Shown piece after piece: positions 1 through 7,500 of a DNA stretch of 9,336 nucleotides. The notes beneath the pieces are model-generated. The model was not told where the DNA came from. It did not search any database and was given only the letters and a program-made list of their open reading frames with translations. Position 1 is the first letter of the stretch. Each line of letters starts with the position of its first letter. A program made the translations under genes and the position numbers. Source of the stretch: CAYGHG01 sp964349515 (GTDB taxonomy: Bacteria; Oederibacteriota; PGYV01; CAYGHG01); NCBI GenBank assembly GCA_964349515.1, contig CAYGHG010000102.1, positions 1 to 9,336 of the forward strand, read 5' to 3'.

Positions 1-21
1 GATAAGGACAGCTACAATTTT

Positions 22-106
22 CAAATTGCAATTTACAAGTTGAGAGAACAAAAAAACACAGGCATATATGTTTTAACTTTTGTCTTTTGGCTTCTTGGTT
101 TTCTTA
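22..106. repeat. Left copy of AT-rich direct repeat
   Basis: This AT-rich stretch recurs in the same orientation at 9256-9336. Aligned by eye, about 75 of 81 paired positions agree, with one 3-nt gap and one 1-nt gap. The best conserved part is 75-106 (aacttttgtcttttggcttc and what follows). On the minus strand it reads as a loose iteration of AAGCCA/AAAGACA. A minus-strand frame gives a short Lys-rich peptide ending in TAA in both copies, but stops close upstream and the lack of a start codon and RBS argue against coding. It is most likely a dispersed noncoding intergenic repeat. Confidence 0.7.
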
Positions 107-152
107 TGGGTTATGGCTTAATGACTTAAAACTTAAAATCAAATCCCCTACG

Positions 153-196
153 CCCCTTTACCCCTCAAGGGGGTACTATAAAGAATGGGCAAGGGG
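153..196. repeat. GC-rich nested hairpin element after the last gene
   Basis: An inner stem (159-165 with 169-175, loop CAA, one G-T pair) lies inside an outer pairing of CCCCTT (153-158) with AAGGGG (191-196). It sits directly after the stop codon of the 198-1100 gene. It resembles the short GC-rich palindromic repeats found between genes in many bacteria. It could also stop or stabilise the transcript's 3' end, but on the minus strand there is no T-run directly after the stem, only a T-rich stretch some 10-25 nt further on, so a classical intrinsic terminator is doubtful. Confidence 0.45.
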
Positions 197-197
197 G

Positions 198-1100
198 TTA
201 AAAGAGACCGGTTAACGACACAAACGGGCCGCTTAAATCGATGTCGCGTTTTACCGTGCTTGTGCCGAGAGTGTAAGTTGTGGGGCAGAAGATGTAGCCG
301 ATTTTAAATGCCGGTGAGAAACCGAGTACTATTTTCATTTCTAATGTATCTATATTAAGCTCCTCATATATATTAAGAGACTGGTTTCGAATTCTTGACT
401 CAAACACTGTTTTTCTCGCGCCAAAATCCGCTCCGATATAAAAAACCTCCTGCCATTCACTCCTGCCTTTTGTATAGGGCATTATCCTAAAATTAAACCC
501 GGCTCTCATGAACGACATGTGCCCTATCTCGTAATCTGCCGCATTTTTTACCCCTTCAATAATCGGCGGCATGTCAGCTCCTATGTAAACACCGGCGCTC
601 AGCCAGTCAAAGGGCCTGTACGCAACCCCTATGTTCATTCCAAGATTCATCACAAAAGCACCCATGTTATAGTCTGACCTGAATTCATCCCCCAGCATCA
701 GAAACTCGGCATTTAAAAAATCAAACTCAAGCTGTAAATAATCAGGATATGTCCTTTTAAATGGGTCGGGCTTTATTTCCCTCACCCCTTTTTCAAGCAG
801 CTTGTAGGGTTCCTGCTTTTCATCCTTAAAATCCGCCTGCTTTGTTTTTGAAACCGGTTTTTCTGTTTTTGTTTCAACAACTTTTTTTACCTCTGCCGCT
901 CCTCCAAAAACTTTTTTTACTTCATTCATCGGTATCGTTACTGCCTTGCCGTCGGGCCCTTTCAGATATACTGCATCCTCGTCCTGCCCTATCATTTCCC
1001 CTTCTTTTATAGTGCCGTCGTTCATTATGACTGTTGCCTTTGCCGCGAAAAGCATCGCCGGCACAAGCAGTGCCAAAAGGATTATTGTTATTTTCTTCAT
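198..1100 (-). CDS. Exported protein: SH3-like N-terminal domain plus probable outer-membrane beta-barrel
   Basis: No named family is recognised. From ATG at 1100 the product is 300 aa. Residues 1-20 form a signal peptide (MKKITIILLALL...LFAA). Residues 22-67 are a small beta-rich segment (VIMNDGTIKEGEMIG..VYLKGPDGKAVTIPMNEVKKV), of the SH3-like kind often found in bacterial envelope proteins. Residues 68-117 are a Lys/Glu-rich, probably disordered linker. Residues 118-300 alternate hydrophobic and polar positions in about 7-8 strands with aromatic girdles (LQLEFDF, MNLGMNIGVAYRP, LSAGVYIGAD, FYIGADFGARK, LGFSPAFKIGYIF) and end in FVSLTGLF. A terminal Phe is typical of BamA-inserted barrels. 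An upstream in-frame GTG at 1109 lies inside the Shine-Dalgarno sequence, so the ATG is preferred. The gene begins 5 nt after the PDZ lipoprotein gene ends, so the two are probably translationally coupled. The barrel call is inferred from pattern. Confidence 0.75.
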   Translation of the reverse strand: MKKITIILLALLVPAMLFAAKATVIMNDGTIKEGEMIGQDEDAVYLKGPDGKAVTIPMNEVKKVFGGAAEVKKVVETKTEKPVSKTKQADFKDEKQEPYKLLEKGVREIKPDPFKRTYPDYLQLEFDFLNAEFLMLGDEFRSDYNMGAFVMNLGMNIGVAYRPFDWLSAGVYIGADMPPIIEGVKNAADYEIGHMSFMRAGFNFRIMPYTKGRSEWQEVFYIGADFGARKTVFESRIRNQSLNIYEELNIDTLEMKIVLGFSPAFKIGYIFCPTTYTLGTSTVKRDIDLSGPFVSLTGLF

Positions 1101-1105
1101 CGCGT

Positions 1106-1111
1106 TCACCT
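1106..1111 (-). promoter_or_regulatory. Shine-Dalgarno sequence shared with upstream stop codon
   Basis: On the minus strand this reads AGGTGA, 5 nt before the ATG at 1100. The last three bases (TGA, 1106-1108) are the stop codon of the PDZ lipoprotein. The GTG that would add three residues to the downstream protein (1107-1109) lies within this SD, so that start is unlikely. The arrangement favours re-initiation by the same ribosomes. Confidence 0.75.
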
Positions 1112-1945
1112 CTCAACCGGCTTGATCTTAATAAGCCGCTTTTCCCAGTCTATTTTATAAGGGTCATCAGGGTCTTTTTTCCAGCTGATTACTTTGAGTT
1201 CGGCATTTTTATTTTCAGACAGTATCTGTGCCAGCCCCTTTGCGTTTTCAACACTTTTCCCGGCCGCCTCGTAGATTATGTTTGCATTTTCAAGCCCTGC
1301 TTTCTGTGCAGGACTGCCGTTATATACCGAGTAAACCAGCGCGCCGCTGAAACCCGTGTCTGATATCTGCTCATCGCTCAAATTACCGAAAGAGTAACCT
1401 GTTGACGGCGGCAGTTTCTGCCCGTTTGCCCGCAGCAGCGAGTAAAAAGCGTCTGCGTATTTCTGTGCCGATGCCTTTGTCCCGCAGTCTATGGACAAAG
1501 ACGTTGAAGAAAAAACATACAACACATTGTTCATGATAAGTATGTCGGATATTGACCTGAAATCCAGCGAAACGTTTTCTTCTTTGTTTAAAGTATTGGT
1601 GGTGGTCTGGTAAGAACCTCCGTAAACCGGTATGTAATTCCAGCCTACGAAGAACCCGCTGTAACTGGGCACGTAATCGGTCTGGCTCAGTATTTCCTGC
1701 CAGCGTATGTTCGCGCGGAAAGTGAATTTGTCAGCGTCAGCAAATGAAATACTGCGGCCGTGTATTTTTCCCCCGCCTGCGAGAGACTTTAATACCGATA
1801 AAGCCTCCTCCTGCGAGTAAACATACTGCGGCCTGTACCAGTCAGCGCCTGACTGCTGATTAGGCCAGCTGACATTGCGGATTGTATTGGCGCACCCTGC
1901 TAAAAAAAACGCGGACAGAATAATCAGTAATATTTTTTTACTCAT
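1106..1945 (-). CDS. PDZ-domain lipoprotein
   Basis: The protein has 279 aa. A lipoprotein signal peptide ends in the lipobox LAGC (residues 15-18); Cys18 would be lipidated. Residue +2 is Ala rather than Asp, which by the E. coli rule points to the outer membrane. Residues about 65-175 are an unrecognised beta-rich domain; the stretch SLDFRSISDILIMNNVLYVF...KASAQKYADAFYSLL vaguely recalls PH-like folds (strand-rich, closing helix), but this is only a guess. Residues about 198-256 are a PDZ domain (GALVYSVYNGSPAQKAGLENANIIYEAAGKSV in outline: peptide-binding loop, then the SPAQKAGL helix motif). No protease motif is present, so the PDZ probably acts as a binding or scaffold module. A strong GAGGTG SD lies 4 nt before the ATG. 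The gene is followed closely by the barrel gene, a possible partner in the outer membrane. Confidence 0.85.
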   Translation of the reverse strand: MSKKILLIILSAFFLAGCANTIRNVSWPNQQSGADWYRPQYVYSQEEALSVLKSLAGGGKIHGRSISFADADKFTFRANIRWQEILSQTDYVPSYSGFFVGWNYIPVYGGSYQTTTNTLNKEENVSLDFRSISDILIMNNVLYVFSSTSLSIDCGTKASAQKYADAFYSLLRANGQKLPPSTGYSFGNLSDEQISDTGFSGALVYSVYNGSPAQKAGLENANIIYEAAGKSVENAKGLAQILSENKNAELKVISWKKDPDDPYKIDWEKRLIKIKPVER

Positions 1946-1971
1946 AATCCACCTCAGTATTTGATATGCTA

Positions 1972-2000
1972 ATTATACAATAACATTCCGGCCCCTGCAA
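1972..2000 (-). promoter_or_regulatory. Probable sigma-70-type promoter for the lipoprotein/barrel operon
   Basis: The minus strand has an exact TATAAT (-10) at 1972-1977. It is 17 nt from TTGCAG at 1995-2000, a weak -35 that keeps the TTG. Predicted initiation near 1965 would leave a 20-nt leader containing the GAGGTG ribosome site. The -35 abuts the methyltransferase stop codon, so the two-gene unit downstream can be expressed independently. Confidence 0.5.
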
Positions 2001-2001
2001 T

Positions 2002-2607
2002 TTAAGGTTTTTCAGCCTTAGCCATAATAATCTCATACTCTCTTCCGTTTCTTGCGGCGGTGTAAATAGAAAATACAGCCGCGTTCTTAAAACCGGCTTC
2101 CTCCAGTTTTTCCGCCAAAAACCCGGGCTCAAATCCAAAGTGATTTACCCCTGTATTGTCGGAATGAAAAGAACCGTCTTCTGATGCAAGATCAGCAATG
2201 GCAATCAGCCCCCCGCTTTTTAACATGGCAAAAAAAGAACTAAAAACAGCCCTTATGTCTGTTATATGGTGGAGTGTCATGGAAGATACTATATGAGTCA
2301 CAGGGGGGGCGGCCCATTTCTGCCTCTCAGCGTCAAAAACAACAGCGGTTACGTTTTTTACGCCTGAAGCCGCGGCCTTTTCTTTCAGAACACCGAGCAT
2401 TCCCTCCGATGAATCTGCGGCAATAACCCTGCCGGCGTGCTTTGCAATTTCAAAAGATACATTGCCGGTGCCGGCGCCGTAATCCAGCACGGCGGAATCA
2501 GTGCCAAAAGATAACGCCGTTATCATTGCGTCAGCCACAGTTTTTGCCATACTAACCCGTTCCGCGTCCGAATCCCAGTTTTGAGCCCGAGTGTCAAATG
2601 TGTTCAA
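2002..2607 (-). CDS. Class I SAM-dependent methyltransferase, substrate unknown
   Basis: The protein has 201 aa, the usual size for a single-domain Rossmann-fold methyltransferase. Motif I is VLDYGAGTGN (40-49), the acidic residue that would bind the SAM ribose is Asp65 (VIAADSSEGML), a SMTLHHI segment (109-115) forms the motif IV region, and LKSGGLIAIADL (129-140) is the post-motif strand. The late NHFGFEPGFLAEKLEEAGF segment (from 155) is common in small-molecule methyltransferases of the Methyltransf_11/25 type. No membrane segment or signal is visible, so it is cytosolic. The substrate cannot be told. The start codon is TTG at 2607, with AGGGG 8 nt upstream; no better in-frame start exists before motif I's N-terminal helix. 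It starts 16 nt after the small membrane protein gene ends, so the two share a transcript. Confidence 0.85.
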   Translation of the reverse strand: MNTFDTRAQNWDSDAERVSMAKTVADAMITALSFGTDSAVLDYGAGTGNVSFEIAKHAGRVIAADSSEGMLGVLKEKAAASGVKNVTAVVFDAERQKWAAPPVTHIVSSMTLHHITDIRAVFSSFFAMLKSGGLIAIADLASEDGSFHSDNTGVNHFGFEPGFLAEKLEEAGFKNAAVFSIYTAARNGREYEIIMAKAEKP

Positions 2608-2623
2608 TTATGCCGCCCCTGTA

Positions 2624-2977
2624 TCAGTCGTTGCGTTTTAAATAATATAACGCGAAAACAAGCACGCCTATGACTATTATTAAAATTGTATCGCGCACAA
2701 AATAAGTATACCCCATCATTACCGCACCTGAAGCCATGGACCAGAAATTCTTTTTCTTTTTTCCCTGCATGAAAACGTAAAAGCCGAAAATACCGAAAAA
2801 CAGCGCCGCTACTATGCCTGTGGCGGAAAATTCCCCCATGCCCGTTGTTTTCAGGGCCGAAGAGTCTATGAGCCGGCCGCCTTCGCCTGAAAAAATATCA
2901 GCAGGCACTTCAGTTTCAGCCATGAGCAGCGCTGCTGACACAGCGGCAAAAAACAAAAAAAGTATAATTTTTTTCAT
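2624..2977 (-). CDS. Small membrane protein with signal-like N-terminus and conserved-looking YFV motif
   Basis: The protein has 117 aa. Residues 1-20 are a signal peptide or N-terminal TM helix (MKKIILFLFFAAVSAALLMA). Residues 21-50 are a short polar, probably periplasmic stretch. TM segments follow at about 51-70, 78-92 and 97-113, with a cytoplasmic-type GKKKK cluster (72-76) between the first two. The C-terminal half (FGIFGFYVFMQGKKKKNFW...GAVMMGYTYFVRDT...IGVLVFALYYLKR) resembles, from memory, a family of very small bacterial membrane proteins with a G-F-GKK-YFV-IG-YF pattern, sometimes labelled amino acid transport protein without experimental support. The function is unknown. No Shine-Dalgarno sequence precedes the ATG; a -10 box lies 5 nt upstream instead, which suggests leaderless translation. 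It is followed by the methyltransferase gene. Confidence 0.8.
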   Translation of the reverse strand: MKKIILFLFFAAVSAALLMAETEVPADIFSGEGGRLIDSSALKTTGMGEFSATGIVAALFFGIFGFYVFMQGKKKKNFWSMASGAVMMGYTYFVRDTILIIVIGVLVFALYYLKRND

Positions 2978-2982
2978 AATTT

Positions 2983-2988
2983 ATTATA
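2983..2988 (-). promoter_or_regulatory. -10 box giving a likely leaderless transcript
   Basis: The minus strand reads TATAAT, then AAATT, then the ATG at 2977. Initiation 6 nt after the -10 would fall on the A of the start codon. No purine-rich ribosome site exists in the 30 nt upstream of the ATG, consistent with a leaderless mRNA. No good -35 is seen at 16-18 nt spacing (GCGCAT at 17), so an activator may be required. Confidence 0.45.
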
Positions 2989-3032
2989 TAACAAAACTTG
3001 CGGTTATGCGCATTTGTTTAGTACAAGATACT

Positions 3033-3050
3033 TTACACAATAGTGTGTAA
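3033..3050. promoter_or_regulatory. Perfect 7-4-7 inverted repeat, operator candidate
   Basis: TTACACA (3033-3039), a 4-bp spacer ATAG and TGTGTAA (3044-3050) form a perfect dyad. It is centred about 65 nt upstream of the predicted transcription start of the small membrane protein gene, a typical activator position. It does not match the CRP (TGTGA-N6-TCACA), FNR (TTGAT-N4-ATCAA) or NrdR patterns. As RNA, a 7-bp AU-rich stem would be weak, so a protein-binding site is the likelier reading. Confidence 0.4.
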
Positions 3051-3068
3051 TATCATCTGCTGTAATTT

Positions 3069-3100
3069 CCTCACCCCTCGGGGGAGAGGCTTAGGTGAGG
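3069..3100. repeat. REP-like GC-rich hairpin repeat
   Basis: CCTCACC (3069-3075) pairs with GGTGAGG (3094-3100). Inside, CCTC (3076-3079) pairs with GAGG (3086-3089), closing a GGGGGA loop, and a CTTA bulge (3090-3093) lies on one side. Sequences of the form CCTCACC...GGGGAGAGG...GGTGAGG occur as extragenic palindromes in many bacterial genomes. It sits 60 nt downstream of the TolC-type gene and could protect the 3' end of that mRNA. Neither side carries a T-run, so it does not look like an intrinsic terminator. Confidence 0.6.
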
Positions 3101-3159
3101 GGGCATCGTCTTACTTATCGGAGTTTTAAAACCCGCTTAATACTATGTGATACCGACAC

Positions 3160-4506
3160 TTATTGTTTTACCGCAAGAGTGTCCGTCTCACGCCTGTAGT
3201 CTATTATTGCAGCGCTTAAGGCAGCCTCCGCGCTTATTCTCGCGAACCTCGCCTGTTCAGCTCCATTTACAGCGTTAATAAGGTCGTTTAATGAAACACG
3301 CGCCTGGCTGTACTGCCTCTTTTCCTCGCGCAGCACCGCTTCGGCAGTTTCTTCCTTTTCTGCGGCAAGAAACGCCTGTTTTTTACGCGTTTCAACAACT
3401 GCCTTTAGGTTTTCAATCTCCATCACGTATGTTTTCCTGCCGTAGCCTGCGGCAATGCGCGAGCGTGCGTTTTCTATCTTTTCAATTTCGTACCGCGCCG
3501 ACTCCTGCGAAGAGGCAAACAGCGGCAGGCTCGCGGAAAAGCCTGCAAAAACAGAATTAGAATTTGAAAACAGCCCGTAGCCCTCGCCCTGCGACCTCAT
3601 TTCAGCGCTTGCTTCAACCGAAGGAAGCAGCATATTAAAAGCCTTTGCCTCGCTCACCCCCGCCTTTTTAACCGCAAGTTCCGTTATCATACCCGCCCTG
3701 GTGCGGCTGAAAATTTCTTCAGCGCTTCCCTCAACAGCCTTTTCGGCGAAAACCAAAGGTTTAACAGGCACCGGTTCCGGGTCGTTTAAAACAAGCTTTA
3801 TCAGATTCAGTGATTTAAGATACTTAAGTTCAAGTTCTGCGGCGGCTGATTTTTTTTCTATCAGCTGCATCATTGATTTCTGCACATCCGCGTCGTACGC
3901 CACCCCGCTTTTCTTTCTTTCAAGCATGTTTTTATGAAACCTGCCGGCTTCGGCAAGCGCGGCCGCGCCGGCATGCATGGAAGCATAATCCGAGTACCAC
4001 GAGTAGTAGGCTTTCATCAGCTGCGCGGCATAGTTTTCATAAGCCTCGGCAGCCTGCAGCAGGGCTATTTGCTCCTCATACCCCGCTATTTCATCAATTA
4101 TCCTGTCGCTGAACCCAAAAGCGTTTCTGACAACCGGCACAGAGAGCGACAGCGATGCGGAAGATGTTTCCGTACCGTAAATATCCTTTGCCGCTGCGTA
4201 ACTGCCGGAAATTTTAATTCCCGCTTCCGGAAAATATTTTGAAAGCGAAACGGCTGTTGAGCCGCCTAAAGCCCCGCTGCCCGGCAGTGCATACCCGTAA
4301 GAACCCCTTACTGACGCAAGTATGTCGGCCGGTGTTTTTGACAACGCCGCCCTGTATTTTATTTTCATCTCTTCAGCCAGCAGCAGCTCAAACTGCCCGT
4401 CATTTTTTAAAGCCGCCTGAATAAATTCATCGGGCCCGTACTGCGCAGCAGCGGCCGGTAAATAAGCAAAAAGCGACAGTATTAATGTTATCAGTTTTCC
4501 ACGCAT
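3160..4506 (-). CDS. TolC-family outer-membrane efflux channel
   Basis: At 448 aa it has a normal length for the outer-membrane efflux protein (OEP) family, which forms trimeric barrels with a long periplasmic alpha-helical tunnel and serves as the exit duct of RND and other exporters. A signal peptide covers residues 1-21 (LPAAAA, then Q). The two OEP repeats lie at about 25-240 and 265-440. Each holds long Ala/Glu/Lys-rich coiled-coil helices, and the characteristic turn appears twice: RKKSGVAYDADVQKS (198-211) and REEKRQYSQARVSLNDLINA (393-412). Barrel-type strands occur around SVRGSYGYALPG and FAGFSASLPLF. There is no N-terminal Cys, so it is not a lipoprotein like OprM. It overlaps the 3' end of the RND pump gene by 16 nt, with a GGGGGG ribosome site 7 nt before its ATG, so pump and channel are made from one mRNA and should work together. 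Confidence 0.92.
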   Translation of the reverse strand: MRGKLITLILSLFAYLPAAAAQYGPDEFIQAALKNDGQFELLLAEEMKIKYRAALSKTPADILASVRGSYGYALPGSGALGGSTAVSLSKYFPEAGIKISGSYAAAKDIYGTETSSASLSLSVPVVRNAFGFSDRIIDEIAGYEEQIALLQAAEAYENYAAQLMKAYYSWYSDYASMHAGAAALAEAGRFHKNMLERKKSGVAYDADVQKSMMQLIEKKSAAAELELKYLKSLNLIKLVLNDPEPVPVKPLVFAEKAVEGSAEEIFSRTRAGMITELAVKKAGVSEAKAFNMLLPSVEASAEMRSQGEGYGLFSNSNSVFAGFSASLPLFASSQESARYEIEKIENARSRIAAGYGRKTYVMEIENLKAVVETRKKQAFLAAEKEETAEAVLREEKRQYSQARVSLNDLINAVNGAEQARFARISAEAALSAAIIDYRRETDTLAVKQ

Positions 4507-7500
4507 TTATTGCCCCCCGCTTCTTTGTGTTTAACGTGGTGCTGCCAGTCCCTGACCGCGCCGTAAACGCACGGCACCAGCACAAGGGTAATTATTGTCC
4601 CGAACAAAAGCCCCCACCCCATGGCAAGCATCATCTCGGCCAGCATCGCGTCAAAACCCGCAACGCCGTAAGCAGTCGGGAAAAGAGCCACAACCGTGGT
4701 AACGGTTGTAAGCATCACGGCCTGCAGCCTTGTTTTCGCAATGTTCGCTATCTGTCTGTCAGACATCTCCCTGTGGTGGCAGCGGTCATATTCCCGGTCA
4801 AGTTTTACCAGCATCACTATGGAGTTGTTTATCACAACCCCCAAAAGCCCTATCACCCCTATAACGGAGAAGAATCCAAAAATAAACTTGCCGTGAATCA
4901 GGAAGGCAAATATCACGCCGACCACCCCGAAAGGAATTGTAAACATTATTATCAGAGGTTTTGTAAACGAACCGAAGAGCAGCGTAAGCACTATGTATAT
5001 AATTGCTATGGTGATTATTATTGCCGTCAGAAAATTCCGCCCTGACTCCCTGCTCTCCCTTACCTCGCCGTCAAAAGCCAGGGACACGGACGGAAATTTT
5101 TCCATCACAAGAGGAAACACCGTTTCCTCCAGCTCTTGCGCTATGTCAAGCGGTGTTCTGCCTGATTTTGCTTTTATACCGGAGTAAACATTCGTAATTC
5201 TCTTAAAATCCTCCCTCTCTATCTGGGCAGGAGTCCTTGTCCTTTCCACTTTGACCACATTTCTTAGCGGCACCAGGTAATTGCCTCTGTTTTCTACAGG
5301 CATGGAAAGAATACTCTCAATCGAGCTTTTTTCCCCCGGAGGTATGGTCGCCCGCACCCTAATAGTCTCAGTTTCACCCTTTATTTCATATAAAATAGCG
5401 CCTTCCACCGCCGCCCTCAAAGTCCTCCTCACATTATCAGCGGTGACCCCGAGCTTTGCGGCACGGTCACGGTCAATCTCTATCTTAAACTCAGGTGTCA
5501 TTATTACCCTGTCAACTTCCGCGTTTTCAAGAGAGGGCATTTCATTCAACTTTGCGAGTATCATGGCGCACGCGGCTTCCCTTGTCTTTTCATTGTTCTC
5601 CCTTACCTGTATTACTATGGGGGTCCCGCTGTCCTGTCCAAACCACGAACGTGAAAAATTCAGTTTTACAAAATCCTCTTTATAAGGAATAAACGCCTTT
5701 TCCCACTCCGCGATCAGGCCGTTTAGCGTCTTTTTACGTTTTTCCCTCGGTACTATCTCCACCCTTATGCTGAATTTGTGTTCTTCGGCAGCGCGCCATC
5801 TGCTGCGGGCAATTTCCGTCCTGTATCCTATGACTTCCCTGCCCAAGTACTCAGAAAACACCTGTTCAAGTTTTGTCGTCAGCGCGGCTGTATCGGCGCT
5901 CAAAGTCCCGGGCTTTGCCTCTCCTATCAGTGTTATCGTTCTGGTCTCTTCATTCGGAAACATTACAAATTTCATCTTCATATTCAATACGGTAAAAGCC
6001 CCTATCAGCAGTATTACCGCCCCGGCAAAAACAAGATATTTGCTGTTAAGCATTTTCTCAAGAAATTTGCCGTAATGTTCTTCCACGTTAATGAACCAAT
6101 GTTTTGCCCGCTCTTCTTTTACTTTTCTGATCGTTTTACTTTTCTTAAACATTCCCGCGATTGATGCCATCCATTTCGGCAGGCGCATGTTCATATGCCC
6201 CGGCAGTATAAACAAAGACTCCAGCAGGGATGCACCAAGCATCATAAAAACTATCGGCGGCAGATACTCAAGCATCTTGCCGAACCTTCCCTCAAACATG
6301 AAAAACGGTATAAATGCAATACAGGTCGTGATTACACCTGCAAAGACAGGTTTGAAAACATATGCCGTGCCTGTTACCGCAGCTTCACCGAACTCCACCC
6401 CCTGCGAGCGGGACCTCGATATGTTTTCAGCCACAATTATGGCGTCATCCACTATCATACCCATTACTATTATGACCGCCGCAAGCGTAATGTTGTTTAT
6501 CGTGTATCCAAAAACATACGCCGCAACTATCGTAAACGCAAAAGTAAACGGGATTCCCACCGCCACCCAAAACGCCGTCCTCCTGTTTAGCACCAGAAGC
6601 AGCGCGGTAAGTATGAGCGCCATTCCTATGGCGCCGTTTGAAAATATTATAGCAAGCCTGTTTCTCACGTCATAAGAATTATCATTAAGCGCTATTGCCT
6701 CTATGTTTGTATCTTTTAACACCGTAGAGCTGAATTTTTTCAGGTGGCTGTTTACTGCATCTGTTGACTCAAGTATGCCGCTGGCTCCATTTTTTACGAC
6801 AGTAAGCAGTACGCCCTCCCTGCCGTTTATTTTCTGTATTGTTTTTTCCCTTTTAAACGTCTCCCTTACGTCCGCGATGGAACCCAGGCTGACCTTTTGC
6901 CCTTCAAAACCCGCCTGTACGATTACATCTTTCAGTTTTCCGGAGGAATCAAGTTCTGACGCAAGAGTCACCCTTGATTCCAGGTCATCTTCAAGGCTTC
7001 CCGCGGGTATTCTGACATTTGCGGATGATACTTCCGTCATTATTTTGGAAAGAGGTATGTTATACTCCCTCATTTTTTCCGGGTATGCTTCAATGTTTAT
7101 TTCAGGAGCCCTGTAAAACCCCCTGTTGACGCTGTTGATTTCTTTCAGGTTTAAAAAACCCTCTTCCAGCAAAAGCGAGTATTTCTGGAGTTCTCTGCGG
7201 CTATCATCATCCAACAGATGTACATTCTTAAAAAACAAACCAATGCTGATTATGGAACGCATTGATGCCTTGAATTCCCTGACGTGCGGGTCATCAATTA
7301 CTTCCGAGGGCAGCCTGGCGTCGCTGACTGCGGTTCTTATTTCATTAATAACCGTTTCCCTGTCAGCCTCAGGCAGCAGCTCAACGCGCACGCTTGACGA
7401 GCCTGCCGCGGACGTGGAATTAACCTTTCCTATGCCGTCTATGCCCTTTACCCTGTCCTCTATCTCACGGGTCACAAAGTATTCCACTTCCTCGGGAGAG

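Noticed and set aside
22..106. Lys-rich peptide end (KKTKKPKDKS, stop) on the minus strand, also present in the right copy
   Set aside because: In the left copy an in-frame stop lies only a few codons upstream and no start or ribosome site is present, so the shared stop reflects nucleotide similarity rather than a gene.
198..1109. GTG at 1109 as start of the barrel protein
   Set aside because: This GTG lies within the AGGTGA ribosome site and has no site of its own; ATG at 1100 gives a standard signal peptide start (MKK).
6091..6675. Plus-strand open frame of 194 codons opposite the RND gene, and similar ones at 4485-5045, 7126-7692 and 7756-8421
   Set aside because: Each lies antisense to a gene with full family motifs; the translations show no domain, and low-stop antisense frames are expected opposite such codon usage.
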